In this document: positions 17,394 to 25,656 of the stretch, piece after piece | Layout: each line of letters opens with the position of its first letter | Numbering within the stretch: position 1 is the first letter of the stretch | DNA from: Gammaproteobacteria bacterium | GTDB taxonomy: Bacteria; Pseudomonadota; Gammaproteobacteria; DSM-16500 | Direction of reading: 5' to 3' | Assembly (NCBI GenBank): GCA_031291255.1 | Contig: JARLJN010000164.1 | Coordinates: 1-60,214 of the forward strand | DNA: 60,214 nucleotides | Made by a program: the position numbers and the translations under genes | The notes under the pieces: generated by a model | Databases searched by the model: none | Seen by the model: only the letters and a program-made list of their open reading frames with translations | Told to the model about the DNA's origin: nothing

Positions 17394-20300
17394 ATGCGAA
17401 ACTTTGTTGACCCTGTGTTGGAAAGCATTGATTCTGTTTTGGCTTGGTTTAGCACTGAATTAAAGCAAACCGCAGAATCCTATTGTGACTTAGAAACTGC
17501 AGATGATACGCACACCTTAGTGGCGCGTGATGGCTCGCTGATTTCTGTTATTCGCGTGTATGGTGTCACTAAGTTAATTGGAACAGAAGAATTTGAAGCG
17601 ATACACCGTGGTTTAACGCAAAGTTTACAGCCTACGTTAAAAAGAGCGGGTCACGTTGTACAAGTGCAATTTAGTTATGATAAAGAAGCTGTAAAACCCG
17701 AGCTTGAAGAGATTTTATCGCCTGCTCGCGCGACTGCTGCACGTCTTAATCTTAAGTTAGATGATTTATTTAAAGAACGTGTAGATTATATTTCTAAATA
17801 TTGTGCTCATGAAGAATTGTATTTTGTTTTATGGACTAGGCCATCATCTTTGACAGGCGAACAGCTTTCACGTGCCAGCAAAGAAAAGTTAAATGTAATA
17901 CGCCAAAATAAAGTTCCCCCTTTTAAAAATGGACAAAATCTCATTGCTGCAGTACCTGATTTGCGTGAGTCTCACGGATCTTTTGTACGTTCTCTGGTAA
18001 CGGATTTATCGGCTTTAAGTGTGTACTGTCAATTATTAGAAGTGCATGATGCCGTTTATGCAACGCGTTTTTCTGCCGATCCTGATTTTACAGATCTTAA
18101 ATGGCGTGCAGTATTGCCAGGAGATAAAATTCCTTTACGAGACATTAGGCCGAGTGCAAGTGAATTGTCTGGATTAATGTATCCACCGCTTGCACGGCAA
18201 GTTTTCCCACGCGATGCTGAGGCGATTGATTTAAGAACCATACGTATAGGCGATAGAATTTATACTCCTCTATTTATCGATCTGTTTCCTCAAGATTTAA
18301 AATCGTTTATTCAACTTTTTGCTCGTACCTTACCAACACAAGTGCCTTGGAGAATTTCATTTTTATTTGAGAGCGGTGGATTAGCCGTTATTCGTTTTAA
18401 ATCCATGATGGCCGCATTATTGAGTTGGACAGCATCACATAATAAATTAGTGAATGATGCCGCTAATTTATTAACTGAAATGGAAGTGAATACAGATGAT
18501 GCCATAGTCAAGTTACAGGTGAGCCTGGCGACTTGGGCTCCAGAGGGAAATATTCGTTTATTGCGCACACGCGCAGCAGAGTTAGCAAAAGCGGTAGAAG
18601 GTTGGGGAACATGTGAAGTATCTGAAGTATGTGGAGATGTTTTTGCAGGCGTTGCATCAAGCATAGTGGGTTTTAGTGCAAACAGTGTTGCAACACCTTC
18701 TGTTGCCCCTTTAACAGATGTTGTTTATATGCTGCCATTCACACGTCCTGCTTCTTCTTGGAACCATGGTGCATTATTGCTGCGTTCACCTGATGGAAAG
18801 CCATGGCCTTATCAACCTGGATCATCACAGCAGACTACCTGGATTGATTTGATGTATGCAAGACCGGGTTCTGGTAAATCTGTGTTATCGAATGCGATTA
18901 ATTTAGCGCTTTGTTTGTCTGGCGGTATACAACGATTACCCCGTATAGCGATTGTTGATATAGGGCCTTCGAGCAGTGGATTAATTTCTTTATTGAAAGA
19001 AGCCTTGCCTCCTGAAGAACGTCATTTAGTCGCTTATCATCGATTGCGCATGACACCTGATTATGCGATTAATCCTTTCGATACGCAGTTAGGCTGTCGT
19101 TTCCCTACTGCGCAAGAGCGTGGCTTTTTAGTTAATTTCATCACGTTATTATCGACACCTGTTGGTTCTGAACGCCCATACGACGGTATATCTGATATGG
19201 CAGGTTTGATTGTTGATGAGCTCTATAAATATTTGGCTGATGATGCTAAACCACATCCTTACACTAAAGGTATGGAACCGTTAGTGGACGATATTTTAGG
19301 TGAAATTGGATTTGTTTTGGATGATAGAACGACTTGGTGGGAAGTCACAGATGCCTTATTTTTAGCTGGCTTTGCGCATCAAGCTTTATTAGCTCAACGC
19401 TTTACTACGCCATTGTTAGCAGATGCTGCAGCAATTTGTCGTACTCAAGTCATAGAAGATTTATACGGTCAGGTGAAAGCGCCAACAGGTGAACCGTTGA
19501 TTCAATCATTTAGTCGTATGATTTCAAGTGCTGTGCGTGAATATCCTATTTTGTCGAATGTATCGCAATTTGATATTGGTGATGCGCGCGTGGTCTCACT
19601 CGATTTAGATGAAGTTGCAAAAAGTGGTGGAGATGCTGCAGACAGACAAACAGCTGTGATGTACATGTTGGCACGTTACACCATGGCTAGACATTATTAT
19701 TTAACAGAAGATGTATTGGTTGATATGCCAGAAGTCTATCGTGAGCATCATCGCAAACGTATTTCTGAAATTCGTGAAGATGCTAAGCGTATAGTATTCG
19801 ATGAATTCCACCGTACCTCAAAAGCACGCGCGGTACGAGATCAAGTTGTTTTAGATATGCGTGAAGGTCGAAAATGGAATGTACAAATCGCTCTTATTTC
19901 TCAGTCGTTGGAAGATTTCGATTCTGTAATGGTTGAATTTGCGACGTCTATTTTTATTATGGATGCGGGTCCTGAACAAGCGATTAAACGATCTACTGAA
20001 ATTTTTGGTTTATCTGAGACCGCACGCGTTGCATTAAAAACACGTGTACATGGACCGCGAGCGGGGGGTTCTACTTTCCTAGCTCAATTCGCAACAAAGA
20101 ACGGTATGAATACGCAATTATTAACAAGTACATTAGGGCCTATTGAATTATGGTCCTTTAGTACGACAGCTGAAGATGCAAGAATTCGAAATAAATTATA
20201 TTTGAAATTAGGTCCTGCCGAAGCTAGGCGAGTGTTAGCTAATTTATTTCCTTCAGGTTCTGTTAAGTCGCTGGTTGAAGAAAGGCTTGCAACATTAAAA

Positions 20301-20417
20301 GAGCAGCAAGGGATGATAGAAGAAGTTAATAATTTAAGTATTTCTGATAAGTTATTAGAAGAAATTTTAGAAGCTTATTCTAAGAATCCTGACGTGAAAA
20401 GCCTGCCAAAAATATAG
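17394..20417 (+). CDS. dotO: Dot/Icm ATPase DotO (IcmB)
   Basis: DotO is a VirB4-like ATPase forming the cytoplasmic base of the Dot/Icm machine together with DotB. The 1007-residue length is typical. The N-terminal half is the VirB4-like membrane-associated domain. The C-terminal ATPase domain has Walker A RPGSGKS (about 490-496) and Walker B RIVFDEF (about 799-805). No membrane segment is obvious. It is the last gene of the + strand Dot/Icm series; its stop codon is followed within three bases by a REPIN that may end the transcript. Confidence 0.95.
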   Translation: MRNFVDPVLESIDSVLAWFSTELKQTAESYCDLETADDTHTLVARDGSLISVIRVYGVTKLIGTEEFEAIHRGLTQSLQPTLKRAGHVVQVQFSYDKEAVKPELEEILSPARATAARLNLKLDDLFKERVDYISKYCAHEELYFVLWTRPSSLTGEQLSRASKEKLNVIRQNKVPPFKNGQNLIAAVPDLRESHGSFVRSLVTDLSALSVYCQLLEVHDAVYATRFSADPDFTDLKWRAVLPGDKIPLRDIRPSASELSGLMYPPLARQVFPRDAEAIDLRTIRIGDRIYTPLFIDLFPQDLKSFIQLFARTLPTQVPWRISFLFESGGLAVIRFKSMMAALLSWTASHNKLVNDAANLLTEMEVNTDDAIVKLQVSLATWAPEGNIRLLRTRAAELAKAVEGWGTCEVSEVCGDVFAGVASSIVGFSANSVATPSVAPLTDVVYMLPFTRPASSWNHGALLLRSPDGKPWPYQPGSSQQTTWIDLMYARPGSGKSVLSNAINLALCLSGGIQRLPRIAIVDIGPSSSGLISLLKEALPPEERHLVAYHRLRMTPDYAINPFDTQLGCRFPTAQERGFLVNFITLLSTPVGSERPYDGISDMAGLIVDELYKYLADDAKPHPYTKGMEPLVDDILGEIGFVLDDRTTWWEVTDALFLAGFAHQALLAQRFTTPLLADAAAICRTQVIEDLYGQVKAPTGEPLIQSFSRMISSAVREYPILSNVSQFDIGDARVVSLDLDEVAKSGGDAADRQTAVMYMLARYTMARHYYLTEDVLVDMPEVYREHHRKRISEIREDAKRIVFDEFHRTSKARAVRDQVVLDMREGRKWNVQIALISQSLEDFDSVMVEFATSIFIMDAGPEQAIKRSTEIFGLSETARVALKTRVHGPRAGGSTFLAQFATKNGMNTQLLTSTLGPIELWSFSTTAEDARIRNKLYLKLGPAEARRVLANLFPSGSVKSLVEERLATLKEQQGMIEEVNNLSISDKLLEEILEAYSKNPDVKSLPKI

Positions 20418-20420
20418 TAT

Positions 20421-20512
20421 GTAGCTCGGATTGAGCGCTGCGAAAATCCGGGATTGCCAGCATTGATCTTGGAAAGCTACCCCGGATTTTCGCAGCGCTC
20501 AATCCGGGCTAC
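20421..20512. repeat. REPIN, family B (two inverted REP units)
   Basis: The left arm 20421-20452 begins GTAGCTCGGATTGAGC and the right arm 20481-20512 is its reverse complement with one mismatch. Each arm is itself a hairpin (CCCGGATT / AATCCGGG). The pair fills the gap between the convergent dotO and icmF genes and could act as a two-way terminator. Single units of the family occur at 24847, 37916 and 58255. Confidence 0.85.
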
Positions 20513-20524
20513 ATACAGCGTACT

Positions 20525-23500
20525 TCAGAGTTGGTCTGGCAATTGGAAATTCAATAAAAAAGGATTTTGATTGGCTAATGTGAATAACAAGTAAGTCGCA
20601 TTGTGACCTTCAATATCAAAGTTGACTTGCAATTCTTTTTGGTTAACAGCCTTCTTCTGGGATTTTTGTATCAGTCTGAATAAACCCCAATCCCCATTAT
20701 ATGTATTTGTTAACGTTTGGTTTTTTGCAGTTAATAAATTTAATATAGTTGAACGTTTATCTTTATCACCAGGCCAATTTAAGGTTTCAGCAATGGTGGG
20801 TAAGTTGCGATTATAGAGTAGTGATTGTCCGGCTATATTCAACTGTATGCTTTTAGTATTTTTTTCTAGTGCGATAGGTTGTAAGACAAACTTCATAGCA
20901 GGCAGAGTGTCTGTCTCATTAAACAATGCATGCTGCAGTGTATCTATGTTTTGTAATTGTGAAATGGATGCAGCTGAGAACAGCATTTTTTCATTATTGA
21001 CTGTTTTCCATTTCCATTCTTTCTCGCTCGTGTCTATGAACGATTGTAAAAACGTTTTATAGAAATTTGTATATGTCCCTTGAGTACCTAAAAAATTTGT
21101 AAAGTCAGCTAGACTGACTTCTTTAGTTGCTTCTTGATAAAAAGGAAAGCGATCAGCAAAATTTGTTTTATAGTTTTTGACGATGCGGTCTTGCCATTGC
21201 GCTTCAATATAATGGCTTGCTTCTGCCAGCGTATATTGCCAGCTTTTAGTGCCTATGATAGAGAGCCAACTGTGTAGAGGTTCAGGACTTAAAGCAGCAA
21301 TTCTAAAAATTTCTGTTAGTGCATCAGTATTGTTTGTCATGCGTATTGAAGAAGCTTGCCATGCAGATTTTCCAACGTCATTGCTAGTTAAGATAGATTG
21401 TAAATAGCTATGCAATTGGACTAATGATTTTGTCGTATCAGACCACAGTGATTGTTGTTCTTTGGTGGATGTCATGAAAGCATTTAGCGCTGCTAATTTA
21501 GGGCTTGCAGCCAGCACAGGCGCAAAAGAAGTATTGTGATGTATTGCTTTTAATAATTCATTTAAGGGCGAGTTGTAACGTGATAAGGCTTCAACGAGAA
21601 CATCAGTCTCTGATAAATTTTTTGGTGTGAACAATTGAAAGCTAGATAAGATATGTTCCCACGTTGCAGCGTAGTCTGTTAAATAGAGAGAGCGAGTTTG
21701 TTCAGCCAATAGCTCAGTATTAGGTGCTGCAAACGTGGCAGCATAACCACCTAGCACCCAATTTCCTTGCGTCGCATCGGTAGCTGCAATATTGATTTGT
21801 TTATCAAGTATGGGTTGTACGTAATCGCCTGTATACATATTACGAATTTGTGCGAGATTTTCTGACGCTGCAAATGCAAAAGATGTTTTTTCATTAGAGC
21901 CTAATGAAATGGTTTGCGTAAGATTATTTGTATTTGTATTTTTTAAAATAATGTAACTCACTTCCAAAGCGGATAAGCTTGTAAGTTGTTTACGTGCATT
22001 ACTGATTAAGTCAGAGTCTAGCTCTGCAGGTTGCCAAGCACTGTTAAATGCGGCATGTATGTGTCCTGCGATTTGTTCTGAATGTATATTATTAAATAAT
22101 GCAGGTGAAATTTGTTTTAAAGTGCTAGTAATAAATTCTGGTTGTAAATGATCTTTATCACCCAACATGAGATAAGCTTCTAGCGTCGCATAAAGATTAG
22201 TTGGATTTTTATTAGCTGGGTGTTGTAAAAATTTTTCTAAATTATTTTTTATTTGGGTGAGAACTATAGTTTGTAAAGCTTGTTGGTAAGCCGCATGAGC
22301 ACTTTGTTGTGCCTTATCTGAGTGCAGCAACAATGAGTGTGATGAATTAATAGAGGCTTGCTGTAATGCATTTAACAGTGGTAAGGCTTTATCAATTTGC
22401 ACGCCCTGTTGATTGGCTTGCTGGCTGTCAGTGTGGTATTGAGCTAAGCCATCTTGAATTGCGTAGGTTTGCTTAACACTATGATGAATATCTTGCGCAA
22501 AAAAAAGTGTCATTAAAACAGCGATGCCGAGGAATAAAGCATAAGTTAAAGGGCGGCGTGATTTTGATGAGCTAGCATGAACATGAGAGTCATGTTGATT
22601 TAATAATCCTTGTAAGAAAAACTGACGAACAAAATAGGCTTTGCAAGGCATTACTGGATTACGCAATAGTTGTAATGCCGTAGAATTTTGAATAGGAGTA
22701 GGTTTTTCGATTTCGGGATGTTGTACTGCGCTAGTAAGATAAATGCCTTGCAAATTAAAGTGAGACTCAGGCAGCGTGATATTTTTTATAAATGTAATCA
22801 TGCTTTCTTTGAGTCTTTCTATTTGAAGAGGAAAATCTTTTATTTGTGGACGTGAAAAATTATTGCGTTCTTGGTGTAGCCGCCAAATGAGTTGTTTGTT
22901 GAGTCTTTTAATCAGCGCGTTAAATCGATTTGTAAAAACGCTGACTAAGGTTTCATTTTCTTTTAAAGTAGGAATCGTGATTCCCCACGCTTGTGCTAAT
23001 TCATCTACGCTGCTGTCATTAAAGAAATCGATAAAGCCTGGTAATTTATCGCATTTTGTAATGGTGATATAAAAAGTTAAATCCGAACCGAACTGATTTC
23101 TTATTTCGCTAATACGTTGCTTTAAGTCATGGAAATTTTGTTGAGGATTTAATAAGTCAGGTAAAGATAATGCTATGATGACACCGCGCAATGCATTTTT
23201 TCCGCGGTATTTTTTCAATAGATTTAAAAAACTATGCCAAAGTGTGTAATGGAAGGGCGCTGGTTGGCGGCCTGCTTGGCTGGGTTTTGAATTTAAATAC
23301 GAACCTGGAACATCAATTAAAACCGTTTCACGTGTGACCCACCAATCACAAATATCTGAGGATGGAATGTCTTTTATATTTGTATTTTTAAATTGTTTTG
23401 AGAGTATAAAATTAATTCCAGCATTTGCCATTAACGTAGTTTTGCCGGATCCGCTAGTGCCTACTAATAAATACCAAGGCAAGTTAATTAAGCTGGTCTC

Positions 23501-23842
23501 TTTGTTGTGTTTCGTGATCATGGTTTTTTTTAGAAATGCCATGGCGCCTGAAAAACGGCCTTCTAATGTTTGTAATTTTTTATTAAATTCAGGATTACTG
23601 ATTTTTGGTTTAGCTGCGGGTGTTTTGAGGCGGGTAAAAAAATTAATTTTTAAAAACCAAGTAAGAAACATTAATAAAATAAGATAAAAGCGTTTTTCAG
23701 GCTGAGCGAAAGGCGTAAAATTCGAAAAAGTGAGTGATGCTCCCCCATACCAAATTATCACTGAGATAAATGTGATAAGAATTAAAGGAGCTAGTTCTTT
23801 TGAGTAGGTGTTATTGCTCAGTTGTTTGATCATGTGTTTCAT
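20525..23842 (-). CDS. icmF: Dot/Icm stabilising protein IcmF
   Basis: IcmF is a large inner-membrane protein that, with DotU, stabilises and helps place the Dot/Icm complex at the pole; a homologue (TssM) serves type VI secretion. The 1105-residue protein has two N-terminal membrane segments (about 18-35 and 51-68), a cytoplasmic NTPase domain with Walker A GTSGSGKT at 128-135, a third membrane segment (about 431-450) and a long periplasmic part. No other type VI genes are present, so it is assigned to Dot/Icm. It overlaps dotU by 32 bases and faces dotO head-on. Confidence 0.92.
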   Translation of the reverse strand: MKHMIKQLSNNTYSKELAPLILITFISVIIWYGGASLTFSNFTPFAQPEKRFYLILLMFLTWFLKINFFTRLKTPAAKPKISNPEFNKKLQTLEGRFSGAMAFLKKTMITKHNKETSLINLPWYLLVGTSGSGKTTLMANAGINFILSKQFKNTNIKDIPSSDICDWWVTRETVLIDVPGSYLNSKPSQAGRQPAPFHYTLWHSFLNLLKKYRGKNALRGVIIALSLPDLLNPQQNFHDLKQRISEIRNQFGSDLTFYITITKCDKLPGFIDFFNDSSVDELAQAWGITIPTLKENETLVSVFTNRFNALIKRLNKQLIWRLHQERNNFSRPQIKDFPLQIERLKESMITFIKNITLPESHFNLQGIYLTSAVQHPEIEKPTPIQNSTALQLLRNPVMPCKAYFVRQFFLQGLLNQHDSHVHASSSKSRRPLTYALFLGIAVLMTLFFAQDIHHSVKQTYAIQDGLAQYHTDSQQANQQGVQIDKALPLLNALQQASINSSHSLLLHSDKAQQSAHAAYQQALQTIVLTQIKNNLEKFLQHPANKNPTNLYATLEAYLMLGDKDHLQPEFITSTLKQISPALFNNIHSEQIAGHIHAAFNSAWQPAELDSDLISNARKQLTSLSALEVSYIILKNTNTNNLTQTISLGSNEKTSFAFAASENLAQIRNMYTGDYVQPILDKQINIAATDATQGNWVLGGYAATFAAPNTELLAEQTRSLYLTDYAATWEHILSSFQLFTPKNLSETDVLVEALSRYNSPLNELLKAIHHNTSFAPVLAASPKLAALNAFMTSTKEQQSLWSDTTKSLVQLHSYLQSILTSNDVGKSAWQASSIRMTNNTDALTEIFRIAALSPEPLHSWLSIIGTKSWQYTLAEASHYIEAQWQDRIVKNYKTNFADRFPFYQEATKEVSLADFTNFLGTQGTYTNFYKTFLQSFIDTSEKEWKWKTVNNEKMLFSAASISQLQNIDTLQHALFNETDTLPAMKFVLQPIALEKNTKSIQLNIAGQSLLYNRNLPTIAETLNWPGDKDKRSTILNLLTAKNQTLTNTYNGDWGLFRLIQKSQKKAVNQKELQVNFDIEGHNATYLLFTLANQNPFLLNFQLPDQL

Positions 23843-24698
23843 AAGAGGCTGTTTTTCCCATTCGCGTTAAGTCTTGATAGGCTTGGTTAGAAGTAACATT
23901 CAACATGTAACGTATTCCGGCGAACAATACCAAACTAAAGCTAACTGCTAATAATACAATTATCCAGCTTGGCCAATGAGTTGGAGCAACTTTTGGGGCA
24001 GTAAATACTTTAATCGGGAAGGGTGATAAAATTTTACTAAAATCACCGCGGTAAGCACGAATTCTTTTGTAGAGTGCGTTTGTGATTTGTTCAAGCTGGG
24101 TATTATTATATTCGGTAGATCTGTACATGCCCTTAAACCCTAGGCTCAAACAAATGTACATAAACTCCATGACATCGATGTAGAGGCTGGGATCTTGAAC
24201 CAGTCTTTCTAAAATAACAAAAAACCTTTCTTGGGTAATCGATTCTTGATTAAACGCACTCATCAGATTATGACTATCCCATTGGCCTTGAGCGCCCCAG
24301 GGTGTATTTGAAATAATATCATCGAGTGATGCACACAAAGCATAACGGCTTACTAAGATATATTCTGAGTTATAGCCTAATGATTTGGCAGCATCTTGAA
24401 AAAGGTTTATTTCTTGGGTGAGTTCATTGCGCAATTTGCTTAAATGACGATAGGACTTTAATAACTTTAATTTACCCATTAAAGAAAATAAATAAGCCGC
24501 AGCATCCACTAATGGATTCAATCCAGATTTAGGGCTGTGTGTAACAAATTTATGAGGTAATAAAAGTTGGTTGTCAGTAGAGGCAGCTGTATTAGCTAGC
24601 GTAGATGTGTTGTTGGGCGGCGTGTTGTCAGTAGAAAAAGAATCATCTTGGTATTCCTTTTCATGGGTTGAAAGCTGTTCGTTAATGACTGTAATCAT
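23811..24698 (-). CDS. dotU: Dot/Icm stabilising protein DotU (IcmH)
   Basis: DotU partners IcmF in the inner membrane. The 295-residue protein has a variable Ser/Thr-rich N-terminus (about 1-55), a conserved helical cytoplasmic domain (about 60-225) with typical motifs ALCASLDDIISNTPWG and FMYICLSLGFKGMYR, and one membrane segment near the C-terminus (about 240-262), followed by a short periplasmic tail. It lies upstream of icmF with a 32-base overlap, the usual dotU-icmF pairing. Its closest Shine-Dalgarno is an imperfect AAGGAAG. Confidence 0.92.
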   Translation of the reverse strand: MITVINEQLSTHEKEYQDDSFSTDNTPPNNTSTLANTAASTDNQLLLPHKFVTHSPKSGLNPLVDAAAYLFSLMGKLKLLKSYRHLSKLRNELTQEINLFQDAAKSLGYNSEYILVSRYALCASLDDIISNTPWGAQGQWDSHNLMSAFNQESITQERFFVILERLVQDPSLYIDVMEFMYICLSLGFKGMYRSTEYNNTQLEQITNALYKRIRAYRGDFSKILSPFPIKVFTAPKVAPTHWPSWIIVLLAVSFSLVLFAGIRYMLNVTSNQAYQDLTRMGKTASYETHDQTTEQ

Positions 24699-24791
24699 CG
24701 CTGATACTTCTTCCTTAAGTTGCCTTTAAGCATTATACATAAATGTGCAGTAAAGTGTATGTAATAACTTAAGGAGATGGCGTGACTCTAA

Positions 24792-24819
24792 ATAAAAACG
24801 TCGACTAAAAGTCGGCGTT
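24792..24819 (-). terminator. second hairpin downstream of fis
   Basis: AACGTCGAC at 24797-24805 pairs with GTCGGCGTT at 24811-24819 (nine pairs, one G-U), with an A-run at 24791-24798 that reads as a T-run on the - strand. It is nearly a copy of the terminator at 24898-24925, with a REP unit between the two. Confidence 0.55.
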
Positions 24820-24846
24820 AGTAAAATAAAGATCCATGCTAGCAAT

Positions 24847-24878
24847 CCCGGATTTTCGCAACGCTCAATTCGGGCTAC
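24847..24878. repeat. single REP unit, family B
   Basis: The stretch from CCCGGATTTTCGC (24847) to CGGGCTAC (24878) is one 32-base arm of the family B element in the reverse orientation. It lies between two similar terminator hairpins in the gap between fis and dotU. Confidence 0.75.
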
Positions 24879-24895
24879 ATGCTAATTCTGCGCAC

Positions 24896-24925
24896 AAATA
24901 AAAACGCCGACACGAGGTCGGCGTT
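24896..24925 (-). terminator. rho-independent terminator of fis
   Basis: AACGCCGAC (24903-24911) pairs perfectly with GTCGGCGTT (24917-24925) around a five-base loop. The A-rich run at 24896-24904 gives a T-tract on the - strand after the stem, just downstream of the fis stop at 24944. Confidence 0.8.
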
Positions 24926-24943
24926 GGTAAAGCAGATAGGTGA

Positions 24944-25246
24944 TTAGTCTAGCATGTTGTAAGTTTTTAACTTCTTACGTAATGTTCCACGGCTAATGCC
25001 TAATAAAATAGCGGCGCGTGATTGATTTTCTTTAGTGTAATCCATAACAGCTTCCATTAAAGGCATCTCAACTTCAGCTAAAACCATTTCATACAAATTA
25101 GTAGGTGCTTGGCCTTTTAATTGTAGGAAATAATTTTCAAGCGCTTGACGCACGCTATCGTGCAGCGGTTGATTTTTGTGGGTCACAGTAAAAGCATTCG
25201 TTGCTTTTTGTGATATTTCAGTTGTTTCTGGGGTATTGTTAGCCAT
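24944..25246 (-). CDS. fis: Fis-family DNA-binding protein
   Basis: Fis is a small nucleoid protein that bends DNA and tunes growth-phase transcription; Legionella has several Fis proteins that regulate Dot/Icm effector genes. The 100-residue sequence has a variable N-terminus and the conserved C-terminal core, with ENYFLQLKG and the helix-turn-helix [18 protein letters not shown] (about 75-92). It has its own good promoter and terminator, so it is probably a single-gene unit. Its place between dotU/icmF and an unknown candidate effector gene is suggestive but not proof of a regulatory role there. Confidence 0.93.
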   Translation of the reverse strand: MANNTPETTEISQKATNAFTVTHKNQPLHDSVRQALENYFLQLKGQAPTNLYEMVLAEVEMPLMEAVMDYTKENQSRAAILLGISRGTLRKKLKTYNMLD

Positions 25247-25314
25247 TGTGTCTCTCTCAAATTAAGTACTTAACCAATAATTATCCAAATTGCTTCTTAT
25301 TTCATCAAAGTCTG

Positions 25315-25343
25315 ATTATAACAGCTGCTCTTTGTTCGATCAA
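25315..25343 (-). promoter_or_regulatory. sigma-70 promoter of fis
   Basis: On the - strand TTGATC (25343-25338) and TATAAT (25320-25315) are separated by 17 bases, a near-consensus promoter about 70 bases from the fis start codon. Confidence 0.7.
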
Positions 25344-25355
25344 ATGTTATTGATC
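25338..25355. promoter_or_regulatory. palindrome overlapping the fis -35 box
   Basis: GATCAA-ATGTTA-TTGATC is a perfect six-base inverted repeat with a six-base spacer. The left half contains the fis -35 hexamer, so a bound dimeric regulator would block RNA polymerase. It does not match the usual degenerate Fis site, so the regulator is unknown. Confidence 0.4.
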
Positions 25356-25598
25356 AATATTATATCTAAATTAGCATAAAGCAAAAAATACACTAGTTTT
25401 TGCTCTTTTGCCAGCTAAAAATAGAAAAAGTGGCGATTTGTAAAGCAACTTTGTAACTGATTGAAGTTAAAGTCATTTTCTAAGGCTAAATGAAACCTTT
25501 TAGTGCGACAGGTTGTTAAGCCACATTTATCTCGTCATGGTATAAATATTTTGTAATTAATTCATAAGGTTACAGTGAAATATGTATTTTTATTTATC

Positions 25599-25607
25599 TG
25601 CTATAAT
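25599..25607 (+). promoter_or_regulatory. extended -10 promoter
   Basis: TGCTATAAT is a perfect extended -10 element 50 bases before the ATG at 25657. No clear -35 hexamer is seen, which extended -10 promoters can tolerate. Confidence 0.55.
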
Positions 25608-25656
25608 AGTAATACAATACATTGATTGATATTGCGATGTTTGTTGGTAGGTGATT

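Larger units (their letters stand above)
25247..25656. other. divergent intergenic region between fis and an unknown gene
   Basis: This 410-base AT-rich region has no credible gene. It holds a good - strand promoter for fis (25315-25343), a GATCAA/TTGATC palindrome over its -35 box (25338-25355), and an extended -10 promoter pointing right (25599-25607). The centre, roughly 25360-25560, has no recognised element. Confidence 0.7.

Noticed and set aside
20525..24698. IcmF/DotU as part of a type VI secretion system
   Set aside because: No other type VI genes (ClpV, VipA/B, Hcp, VgrG) are present and the pair adjoins the Dot/Icm genes, so they belong to Dot/Icm.
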